Assembly: GCF_000719865.1 (NCBI RefSeq)
Contig: NZ_JOID01000025.1
Coordinates: 62,001 to 126,000 of the forward strand
Direction of reading: 5' to 3'
Source of the DNA: Streptomyces albus subsp. albus
GTDB taxonomy: Bacteria > Actinomycetota > Actinomycetes > Streptomycetales > Streptomycetaceae
Length of the DNA stretch: 64,000 nt
Under the pieces are notes generated by a model. That model did not search any database and was not told the DNA's origin. It was given only the letters and a program-made list of their open reading frames with translations. Positions 26,492-36,500 of the stretch are shown one piece after another. The stretch's first letter is position 1. Each line of letters opens with the position of its first letter. Position numbers and translations under genes: made by a program.

Positions 26492-27704
26492 AGACCTCGT
26501 CATAACCGGCTGCGGTGTGGTCACCGCGGTCGGTACGGGAAAGCAGGAGTTCACGACCGCTCTGTTCTCCGGTGCCGGGAACTTCGGCGTCATGGCCCGC
26601 CCCGGCAGAAGCGGAGAACACGACTTCCTGGGCGCCGAGATCGCTGAACCGGCCCTCCCCGAACGGTTCCCCAAGAAGCTCCTGCGTACGGTCTCACTCT
26701 CCGGGAAGGCGGCGCTGCTCGCCCTGCACGAGGCATGGGAGGAGGCGCGCCTGGAGCGGGCCGACCCCGAGCGTGTGGGCCTGGTCGTCGGAGGATCCAA
26801 CATCCAGCAGCGCGAGTTGGTGCTCAAGCAGGAGGCGTACCGAGGCAGATCCGCCTATCTGCCGCCCACGTACGCGTTCTCCTACCTGGACAGCGACCTG
26901 TGCGGGCTCTGCAGCGAGCAGTTCGGCATCCAAGGCATGGCGCACACCGTCGGAGGTGCCTCGGCGAGTGGTCAGATGGCCGTCATCCAGGCGGCGCAGG
27001 CCGTGCGTTCGGGAGCGGTCGACGTGTGTGTCGCGATCGGTGCCCTGGCCGATCTGTCCGCCTGGGAATGCCAGGCACTGCGCTCGATCGGCGCCATGGG
27101 CTCCGACCGTTTCGCGGACCAACCCGAGCTGGCCTGCCGGCCGTTCGACGCATCGAGCGACGGATTCATCTACGGGGAGGCCTGCGGTGCGGTCGTCGTC
27201 GAGCGTGCCTCGGCGGGCGCCGGGCGAGGAGCGCGACCGTACGCGGCGCTGACGGGATGGGGCGTCGCGCTCGACGCCAACCGGAACCCGGATCCGTCCG
27301 TCGGCGGTGAGAGCCGGGCCATCCGGCAGGCGCTCGCCCAGGCCGGTCGGCGACCGGGGGACATCGACTACGTGAACCCGCACGGCACGGGATCCGGTGT
27401 CGGTGACCCGGTGGAGCTGACGGCCCTGCGCTCCTGCGGACTTGACGGGGCGTATCTGAACGCGACCAAGTCGATCACCGGCCACGGACTGAGCGCGGCG
27501 GGAACGGTGGAGATCATCGCCACGCTGCTGCAGATGGAGGCGGCGACTCTGCATCCGACGCGGAATCTGGAAACCCCGATCGACCCGGCATGGAACTGGG
27601 TGCGGGAGCGGTCCGTGCTCCAACCGGTCACCCACGCGCTGACGTTGAGCATGGGGTTCGGCGGCGTGAACACCGCACTGTGTCTGCAGAACGCGAACGG
27701 CTGA
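26484..27704 (+). CDS. Decarboxylating ketosynthase (KS with active-site Cys to Ser)
   Basis: 406 residues, stand-alone FabF-like KS. The nucleophile loop reads VGGASASGQMA, so the catalytic Cys is replaced by Ser160, the hallmark of PksF-type decarboxylases that turn malonyl-ACP into acetyl-ACP. The His motifs remain (VNPHGTGSGVGD, NATKSITGHGLSAAG). It works with the donor ACP whose reading frame it overlaps. Confidence 0.93.
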   Translation: MPEDLVITGCGVVTAVGTGKQEFTTALFSGAGNFGVMARPGRSGEHDFLGAEIAEPALPERFPKKLLRTVSLSGKAALLALHEAWEEARLERADPERVGLVVGGSNIQQRELVLKQEAYRGRSAYLPPTYAFSYLDSDLCGLCSEQFGIQGMAHTVGGASASGQMAVIQAAQAVRSGAVDVCVAIGALADLSAWECQALRSIGAMGSDRFADQPELACRPFDASSDGFIYGEACGAVVVERASAGAGRGARPYAALTGWGVALDANRNPDPSVGGESRAIRQALAQAGRRPGDIDYVNPHGTGSGVGDPVELTALRSCGLDGAYLNATKSITGHGLSAAGTVEIIATLLQMEAATLHPTRNLETPIDPAWNWVRERSVLQPVTHALTLSMGFGGVNTALCLQNANG

Positions 27705-27724
27705 GGGAGAGAGGCGGCAAGGCG

Positions 27725-28993
27725 ATGGACACAGTTCCCGTCGGCATAGAAGCGATGAACATCTATGGGGGCAGCACCTGCATCGACGTTCCCGGGCTGA
27801 TGGCACACCGAGGCTTGGACACGTCGAAGTCCGCAGAGCTGATGGTGCATCAGAAGACGGTCGCGCTGCCCTTCGAGGACCCGGTGACATTCGGAGTCAA
27901 CGCCGCGAAACCGTTGGTGGACGCGCTCAGCGAGGCCGAACGGGACCGCATCGAGATGCTCGTCACCTGCACGGAATCGGGGCTCGACTTCGGGAAGTCC
28001 CTCAGCAGCTATCTCCACCACTACCTGGGGCTCAACCGGAACTGCCGCCTGTTCGAGGTCAAGAACGCCTGCTACGCCGGGACCGCGGGCCTGCAGACGG
28101 CCGTCGACTTCATCCGGTCCCGTACTTCGCCCGGGGCGAAGGCATTGGTGATCGCCACCGACGTGTCGCGGCACGCCGTCCCCGACGACGCCGAGGCGAT
28201 CACCATGGACTGGGCCTTCATGGAACCGACGTCCGGGGCCGGGGCCGCCGCCGTCCTGGTGGGCGAGGACGCCCGGGTCCTCCACCTCGATGCCGGCGCC
28301 TACGGATCGTACGGCTATGAGGTGATGGACACCTGCCGGCCGACACCCGCCGGAGAGGTCGGCGACGCCGATCTCGGCCTGATGTCCTACCTGGACTGCT
28401 GCGAGCAGACCTTTCTCGCGTACCGGCGCCGGGTCCCGCAGGCCCACTACCGGGACACGTTCGGCTATCTGACCTTCCACACCCCCTTCGGGGGCATGGT
28501 GAAGGGCGCCCACCGCACCATGATGCGGAAGTTCGCCAAGGCCCCGCGCGCCCAGATCGAGGCCGACTTCCAGGAACGGGTCGCACCAGGTCTTCGCTAC
28601 GCCCGGTACACCGGGAACATGATGGGCGGCAGCGTCTTCGCCTCGCTCGCCGCGACCATCGCGCACGGCTCCTTCGACGAACCCCGCAGGATCGGCTGCT
28701 TCTCCTACGGATCCGGCTGCTGCGCCGAGTTCTACAGCGGCGTCGCGACGGCTCAGGGGAGCGAGCTGCTGCGCGAACTGGACATCGAGCAGGCCCTGCG
28801 CGAGCGGAACGTGCTGACGACGGAGGCGTACGACCAGGTACTGCGGGACAGCTCCGCCGTGGCGTTCGGCACCCGCAACGTCGAGCTGGACCCCGTGGGG
28901 TACGCCAAGGAACTCGGGGCCGTGCACGGCGCACCCGGACTGGTCCTGGAACGGATCAGTGAGTTCCACCGCGAGTACGGGTGGGCGGCATGA
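27725..28993 (+). CDS. Second HMG-ACP synthase (HMGS2)
   Basis: 422 residues, clearly paralogous to HMGS1 and with an intact triad: VTCTESGLDFGKS, VKNACYAGTAGL (Cys), FHTPFGGMVKGAHRTMMRK. The residue after the Cys-Tyr pair is Ala rather than Ser, one of few visible differences near the active site. Two HMG synthases in one cluster are known in myxovirescin, where they use different acyl donors; whether this pair is divided the same way is unknown. It overlaps ECH1 by four bases. Confidence 0.93.
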   Translation: MDTVPVGIEAMNIYGGSTCIDVPGLMAHRGLDTSKSAELMVHQKTVALPFEDPVTFGVNAAKPLVDALSEAERDRIEMLVTCTESGLDFGKSLSSYLHHYLGLNRNCRLFEVKNACYAGTAGLQTAVDFIRSRTSPGAKALVIATDVSRHAVPDDAEAITMDWAFMEPTSGAGAAAVLVGEDARVLHLDAGAYGSYGYEVMDTCRPTPAGEVGDADLGLMSYLDCCEQTFLAYRRRVPQAHYRDTFGYLTFHTPFGGMVKGAHRTMMRKFAKAPRAQIEADFQERVAPGLRYARYTGNMMGGSVFASLAATIAHGSFDEPRRIGCFSYGSGCCAEFYSGVATAQGSELLRELDIEQALRERNVLTTEAYDQVLRDSSAVAFGTRNVELDPVGYAKELGAVHGAPGLVLERISEFHREYGWAA

Positions 28994-29757
28994 CCTACCG
29001 AACCATCAAGGTCGACACGGCCGGTACCGTCTGCCGCATTCGGCTGGACCGGCCGGAGGCGAAGAACTCCCTCAACGAACTCCTCGTCGCGGAACTCCTC
29101 GACGCGCTCGACCGGCACCAGGCATCCGTCACCGTGGTGGTGCTCGAAGGGCTGCCGGACTACTTCTGCTTCGGCGCGGACTTCCAGGAGCTCACCACCA
29201 CCGCGGCCGCCGCGGGCGAGCGGACGGAGCACGGTCCCGAGCGGCTCTACGAGCTGTTCCTGCGGCTGGCCATCGGCCCCTTCGTCACGGTCGCGCACGT
29301 GCGCGGAGTCGCCAATGCCGGCGGCGTCGGGCTGGTGGCGGCCAGCGACATCGTCATCGCCGACGACACCGCGCGGTTCAGCCTCTCGGAGCTGCTCTTC
29401 GGCCTGTACCCGGCCTGCGTGCTGCCTTTCCTCATCCGGCGCTGCGGATCACAGAAGGCGCACTACATGACGCTGATGACGATGCCGTTCGACGCCGCGA
29501 CGGCCGCCTCCTACGGACTCGTGGACGCGACCGGCCCGAACGGTGAGGCCCTGCTGCGCAGGCACCTCACCCGGCTGAAGTGCCTGCCGGCATCGGGGAT
29601 CGCCCGGTACAAGCGCTTCCTCCACGCGCTGGACGACGGCCTGACCGCGGCGCGGCCGTCCGCCCTGGCGGGAAACCGGGAGGTCTTCTCCGACGAGCGG
29701 AACCTGACCCTGATCCGCCGCTACACCGAGGAAGGAATACTGCCTTGGGAAGCGTGA
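28990..29757 (+). CDS. Enoyl-CoA hydratase-like dehydratase ECH1
   Basis: 255 residues, crotonase fold (RLDRPEAKNSLNELL, FCFGADFQEL, HVRGVANAGGVGLVAASDIV). By cassette position and the PksH-like sequence it should remove water from the HMG-type intermediate to give the glutaconyl-ACP. Only one ECH1 is present for two putative beta-branch sites. The ATG at 28990 overlaps the HMGS2 stop (ATGA). Confidence 0.88.
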   Translation: MTYRTIKVDTAGTVCRIRLDRPEAKNSLNELLVAELLDALDRHQASVTVVVLEGLPDYFCFGADFQELTTTAAAAGERTEHGPERLYELFLRLAIGPFVTVAHVRGVANAGGVGLVAASDIVIADDTARFSLSELLFGLYPACVLPFLIRRCGSQKAHYMTLMTMPFDAATAASYGLVDATGPNGEALLRRHLTRLKCLPASGIARYKRFLHALDDGLTAARPSALAGNREVFSDERNLTLIRRYTEEGILPWEA

Positions 29758-30503
29758 GCGAACCGGTCGTCGACCTTCGTGAAGTCGAGCCGGGGATCGT
29801 CCTGTTGACCATGCAGGACCGGGTGCACAAGAACGCCTTCACCCCGGAACTGGTGGACGGACTGCTGAACGCCTTCGAGACGGTCCGCCGCGATGACACG
29901 TGCAAGGTCGTCGTCATGACCGGCTACAGCAGCTACTTCTCGTCCGGCGGAACGCAGGACGGCTTGCTCGCCATCTACGAGGGCCGAAGCAGGTTCACCG
30001 ATCTGAACCTGTACAGCCTGGCGCTCGAATGCGACGTGCCCGTCATCTCCGCGATGCAGGGGCACGGCATCGGCGGTGGCTTCGTCATGGGCCTGTACGC
30101 CGACTTCGTCGTACTGAGCCGGGAGAGCGTCTACACCGCGAACTTCATGCGGTACGGCTTCACCCCCGGCATGGGCGCCACGTGCATCCTCCCCAGGAAA
30201 CTGGGGCTCCCGCTGGCGCAGGAGATGCTGCTCAACGGCGCCAACCACCGGGGTGCCGAACTCGCCGCCCGGGGCGTGCCGTTCCCCGTGCTGCCGCGCA
30301 AGGACGTCCTGCCCGAGGCGCTGCGGCTGGCCAGAGAACTGGCCGACAAGCCGGCCGTGTCCTTGAAAGCCCTCAAACAGCATCTGGTGGCGCCGATCCG
30401 CCAGGCGCTGCCGGACGTCATCCAGGCCGAACTCGCCATGCACGAGCTGACGTTCCACCGCGAGGAAGTCCGGCAGCGGGTCACCGCTCTGTTCGGAGAG
30501 TGA
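29754..30503 (+). CDS. Enoyl-CoA hydratase-like decarboxylase ECH2
   Basis: 249 residues, crotonase fold: MQDRVHKNAFTPELV, SYFSSGGTQDGLLAI, MQGHGIGGGFVMGLYADF and a C-terminal MHELTFHREEVRQRV. It resembles PksI-type ECH2 enzymes that decarboxylate the glutaconyl intermediate and set the beta-branch double bond. A close copy is fused to the N-terminus of PksC. The GTG start overlaps the ECH1 stop; an in-frame TTG at 29745 is the alternative. Confidence 0.88.
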   Translation: MSEPVVDLREVEPGIVLLTMQDRVHKNAFTPELVDGLLNAFETVRRDDTCKVVVMTGYSSYFSSGGTQDGLLAIYEGRSRFTDLNLYSLALECDVPVISAMQGHGIGGGFVMGLYADFVVLSRESVYTANFMRYGFTPGMGATCILPRKLGLPLAQEMLLNGANHRGAELAARGVPFPVLPRKDVLPEALRLARELADKPAVSLKALKQHLVAPIRQALPDVIQAELAMHELTFHREEVRQRVTALFGE

Positions 30504-30508
30504 GAGAG

Positions 30509-33500
30509 ATGCAGACCAAAGACCTTCTGCTGGCTCTGCGGTCCGGCAGGATCGGACTCGACGACGCCCGCAGCATGCTGACCGCCGAGTCGGCCGCCCG
30601 TCGCACCCAGGAGCCCACGACACCGCCCCCGACCGGTACGAGAGCCACGGCACAGCACGCCGTCGCGGTCATCGGCATGTCCGGCCGCTACCCCGAAGCC
30701 GAGGACCTCGGCCGGTACTGGGAGAACCTGCGCGCCGCACGCTCCTCGGTCACGGAGGTGCCCGCCGACCGCTGGGACATCGACACGCACTACGACCCCC
30801 GTCCCCGTCGGCCCGGCAGGACCGACTGCAAATGGCTGGGCGCGCTGTCCGACGTGGATGCCTTCGACCCGGCATTCTTCGGAATACCGCCGAACGAAGC
30901 CCACGCGATGGACCCCCAGCACAGGCTCTTCCTCCAAGAGGCCTTCCGGGCCTTCGAGGACGCCGGATACGGGCGGGAGCGGCTCGACGGCCGCGACTGC
31001 GGCGTCTACCTGGGCCTCGCCAGCCACGAGTACGAGACCCTGCTCGCCCGGTACGCCCCGGGCACCGGTAACGCGACCGGAACCAACGGGGCCATCGCGG
31101 CGGCCAGGATCGCCTACCACCTCAACCTCACCGGCCCCGCCATGGCGGTGGACGCGGCCTGCACCTCCTCCCTGGTCGCCGTGCACCTGGCCTGCCAGGC
31201 GCTGCGCGCCGGCGAGACCGACCTGGCCCTGGCCGGCGGCGTCAGCCTCTATCTGGAGGCCGACCGGTACACGAGCATGAGCGCCGCCGGCATGCTCTCC
31301 ACGACCGGGCAGTGCCGCCCCTTCGACAAGCGGGCCGACGGATTCGTGCCGGGCGAGGGCGTCGGGACGCTCGTGCTCAAGCGCCTCGCCGACGCGGAGC
31401 GGGACGGCGACTCCATCCACGGCGTCATCACCGCGACCGCCGTCAACCAGAACGGCAGCACCAACGGAATCACGGCGCCGGGCAAGCGCAGCCAGGTCAA
31501 GCTGATCCAGCAGGTGTACGCGGCGCGCGGCATCGATCCCGCCGGCATCGGCTACGTCGAGGCGCACGCCACCGGCACCACCCTGGGCGACTTCATCGAA
31601 CTCGACGCACTGGCAACGGTGTTCGGCCAGTACACCGAGGAGCGCCAGTTCTGCGCCGTGGGCTCGGTCAAGGGCAACATCGGCCATGGGACCGCGGCCG
31701 CGGGAGTGGCGGGGCTGCACAAAGTGCTGCTCTCTCTGCGGCATCGCACCCTCGTGCCCACATTGCACGTGGAAGAGCCCAACCCACACTTCGATTTCGC
31801 GTCCTCGCCCTTCTACCTGAACACCCGGACCCGCCCGTGGGACGCCCGCGAGGGCCACCCCCGCCGCGCCTGCGTCAGCGCCTTCGGCTTCAGCGGCAGC
31901 AACGCCCACATCGTGCTGGAGGAGTACGTTCCCGCCGCCGCACCACGGCCGGGCGTCGCGCGGGGCGGCCGGTACCTGTTCGTGCTGTCCGCGAAGACCT
32001 CCGACGCGCTGGCCCGACAGGCCGACCGACTGCGCCGCCACCTGGCCGACGAGCCCGGGACCGATCTCGCGGCCACGGCCCACACGCTGCAGACCGGGCG
32101 CGAGGCGATGGACGTGCGCGCGGCCTTCATCGCCGCCTCGCGCGAGGAACTGCTCGGCGCGTTGGACCGCCACGTACGCGACCACGAGGCCGGGCACGCC
32201 GTCACGGACCCGCAGCGCACCACCGCGGCCCCCGGGCGCGCTCCGGAGCGGGAGCGCCGCCGGTGGCTGCAGGAGGCGGCGCTGCCGGAGCTCGCCGACG
32301 CCTGGCTGCGCGGTGCGGACTTCACCTGCGACGAGTGGGCCCTCCTCTACGACGGCACGCCGCGCCGAGCGCACCTCCCCGGCTACCCCTTCGCACAGGA
32401 CCGCTACTGGTTCACCGCCCTCGACCCGGTCGAGCCGACCGCACCGGCCGCCGAGCCCGCCGCGCGCGCAGAGCCCGATCCGCAGGCTCCGGCCGACGAC
32501 ACCGTCCGCTTCCACGCCGACGACCCCTACGTCCGCGACCACACCGTGGCAGGCGTGCCGACCCTCATCGGCATGACCCATGCCGGGCTGGCGCTCGACT
32601 GGTTCTTCGACCGCTTCCCGCAGCACGACGCGGCCCAGCTGAGCAAACTCACGTTCCTGCGCGCCGTCGAGGTGCCCGCCGGGACCCGCGCCGAACTCCG
32701 GGCGGCACCGGACACGTCCGCGACCGGACCGGACCTGCGCCTGCGGGTCGTGCACCGCAGCGACGCGGGCGAGCTGTGGGCCCCGGTCGCCGAGACCCGG
32801 GTGCGCGCCGCCACCTACGAGCCGGAGACGCTCGACCGCACGGTGGTCCGGACCGGGCTGTCACCGGTGGACCCGGAGCGGCTGTACGGACGCAATCCGG
32901 CGATCGAGATCGGGGACACCTTCAAGACCTTCGCCGAGCTGTACGCGGACGACGCAACGGTGCTGGCGGCCGTGGACGCCACGGGCGACGGGGCGCGGGG
33001 CCGCACTCTCGACCCACTGCTGCTCTACAGCGCCTTCCAGGCGGCCCTGCTGTTCCTCGACAGGGACGACGCACCGGCGGACTCCGCCGGGTACCTGCCC
33101 TTCGGCATCGAGGGCGTGCGGGCCCGGCGCACCCCGGTCACCGGACGGGTGTGGCTGACGGTGCGGCTGCGCCGTGACTCGGGCGAACTCGTGGTGTTCG
33201 ACGCGGACTTGACCGACGAGGCCGGTGCGGTGGTGGCCCGGCTGACCGGCTGCTCCATGAAACGCATCCGTACGGCACCGGACCCGGTGGCCGCGGGCGA
33301 CGAGCTGCCCGCCGCCATCCGGGGCTACCTCACCGACAAGCTGGCGGCACTGCTCGACGTCCCGGCACACGACATCGACCCGCGGGCCAATCTGATGGAC
33401 CTGGGCGCCACCTCGGACCAACTGGTCGCCCTGGCCGGGGAGATCGAGCGGGACAACGGGCTCGACCTGAGCCCCGCCCTCTTCTTCGAGTACCCGAGCC

Positions 33501-36500
33501 TGGCCCAACTGGCGGACCACTTCCACCAGGACCACCCGAAGGCCTTCGCGGCCCGTTCCACAGGTGCGCGGCCCGCGGCCCCGACACGGACGGCGCCCGC
33601 CCCCGCGAGCGCCGGTCCCCACGACCGTGCCGGACACGACGCCGGGCAGGAGGACATCGCGGTCATCGGGATGCACGGAATGCTGCCCGGTGCACAGGAC
33701 CTCGACGAGTTCTGGCGCAACCTCGTCGACCGCAAGGACGTCATCACCGAGATCCCGCGGGACCACTGGGACTACCGCCCGTGGTTCGACGCGTCCCCGG
33801 GCGCCCACGACAAGACGTACTGCAAGTGGGGCGGGTTCCTCGACGACGTCGACGCCTTCGACGCGGAGTTCTTCCGTGTCTCGCCCCGCGAGGCCGAGTG
33901 GATGGACCCCCAGCTGCGGCTGCTGCTGCAGAGCGTCTATGCGACGGCCGAGGACGCGGGCGCCGCCGCACGGCTGCGCGGCAGCGACACGGGCGTGTTC
34001 ATCGGGGTCTGCTGTCACGACTACCTGGACGTGATCAACGAGCGGCAACTGCCCGTCGAGCCGTACGCGGGGCTGGGCAACCACCACACGGTCCTTGCCA
34101 ACCGGGTCTCCTTCGCCCTGGACCTGCACGGCCCGAGCGTGGCGGTGGACACCGCGTGCTCCTCCTCCCTGGTGGCGCTGCACCAGGCGTGCCAGGCGCT
34201 GCGCAGCGGGGAGTGCACCACGGCGTTCGTCGGCGGGGTGAACCTGCTGCTGTCCTCGTACCACTACCGGTTCTTCAGCAGCGTGGGCGCTCTGTCGCCC
34301 ACGGGCCGCTGCCACACCTTCGCCGCGGAGGCCGACGGATACGTACCGGGCGAATGCATCGGCACCGTGCTGCTCAAGCCGCTGAGCCAGGCGGTCGCGG
34401 ACGGGGACCGGATCCACGCGGTGATCAAGGGCTCGGCGGCCCGGCACGGCGGATACACCCCGTCCTTCACCGCGCCGAGCGTCGCAGGCGAGGAGAACGT
34501 CGTCGTCAAGGCGTGGCAGGACGCCGGGATCGCGCCGGAGACGATCAGCTACGTCGAGGCGCACGGCACCGGCACCAAGCTGGGCGACCCCATCGAGATC
34601 ACCGCGCTGAACCAGGCGTTCAAGCGGTACACGGAGCGCGAGGCGTTCTGCTCGGTGGGCTCGGTCAAGGCGAACATCGGGCACACCGAAGGCGCGGCGG
34701 GCCTCGCCGGGCTGCTGAAGGTGATCCTTCAGATGCGCCACCGGCAGATCCCGCCGCTGCCCCGGCTGCGCGAGCACAACCCGCTGATCAAGTGGGACGG
34801 TGGAGCGCTGCGGGTCAACACCGATACCCAGGAGTGGCTCGCCCCGGAAGGGGCCCCGCTGCGCGCCGGGATCAGCTCGTTCGGCATCTCGGGCGCCTAC
34901 GCGCACGTGGTCGTCGAGGAGTACCTGCCCGCTGCCGAGGACCGGCCGCACACCGGTACGCCCGACGCCGCGGTCCGTCCGGTGGCGGTCGTGCTCTCCG
35001 CGCGGGACGAGGAGCGACTCCGGGACCGGGCGCGGCTGTTGGCGCGAGCACTGCGTGACGGGCACCTGACCGACACCGAGCTGCCCGACATCGCGTACAC
35101 CCTCCAGACCGGCCGCGAACCGATGCGCGAACGCATGGGCTGCGTCGTGTCCTCCGTCGGTGAACTGGCCGACATCCTGGAGGAGTTCGCCGCGGGCCGC
35201 ACCCACGACCGAGTCCACCGCGGCCGCGCCGGCTTCGGGGACGCCGACGCGCCGACCGTGCCGCGGAACGCCGCGCCGACCCCGCAGGAGTACGCGGAGC
35301 TGCTCGACGCGTGGGTGCACGGCGCCCCGTACGACTGGGAGTCGCTCCACGAGGCGGCCCGGCCCCGGCTCATCGGCCTGCCGACGTATCCGTTCGCACG
35401 CGACCGCTACTGGCTGCCCGCCACGGGAACGGAGGCGGCAGACCCGGCGCCGTCCGTCGCCCCCGCACCCTCGGACGGTGGCGGTCCGGCCGGTCATCCG
35501 CTGCTGCCGACCGCGGGGCCGGACAGCGAACACACCAGGTTCCGGCCGGAGTTCTCCGGCACGGAGTTCTTCCTCGCCGACCACCGGGTGCTCGGCCGCA
35601 GCATCCTGCCGGGAGCCGCCCACCTGGAGCTGGCTAGGGCGGCGGTGCAGGCGCAGCACAGGTCCCGCGGGCTCGCGGACCGCGCCCTGCGCCTCGCCGA
35701 CGTCGCCTGGACGGCACCGGCCGAGATGGCGGAGGACCCCCTGCGCCTCGACGTCACCCTGACGCCCGGACCCGACGGCGCGACCGGCTTCACCGTGCAC
35801 GGGACCCCGGACCGGCCCGGCACGGAACCCGTCCTGCACTCTCGCGGCCGTGTGCTGCCCGTGCCGGACGAGCAGGCGGAGCGGGCGTCACTCGACGTGG
35901 CCGCGATCCGCGCCGCCTGCACCGAACGCCGGCTGACGGCGCAGCAATGCTACGAGGCGTTCCGCCGGGCCGGGATGGAGTACGGACCCGCGTTTCGCGG
36001 CATCGAGTACATCGGCGTCGGCACCGGCCAGGCCCTGGCCCGGCTCTCGCTGCCGGACGCCGTGCGCGACACCGCCGACGCGTACGTACTGCACCCGAGC
36101 CTGCTCGACTCGGCGCTGCAGGCGGTCGTCGGACTGATGCTGCCGCCCGCGGGCATGCCCCAGGACCTCGACGGTCCCGCTCTGCCGTTCTGCGTCGACA
36201 CGGTCGACGTGCTCGCCCCGTGCCGCACTTCAGGGTGGGCCCGGGTGCGGGAACGAACCGGCACGAAGGCGCTGCGCCTGTTCGACCTGGACATCTGCGA
36301 CGAGGACGGGACGGTCTGCGTCCGGATCCGCGGCGCGGCCTGCCGCACCCTGCGGGCGGCGCCGTCCGCCGCCCCCGGGCAGCCCGCGGCCGAGGCGCCC
36401 ATGGAGACCGTCCTCGCCACCCCGGTGTGGGACGCGCTGCCGCTCGACGCCGGTACCGGGACGGTGACCACCGAGGGCCGCACGGTCCTCGCGGGCGTCG

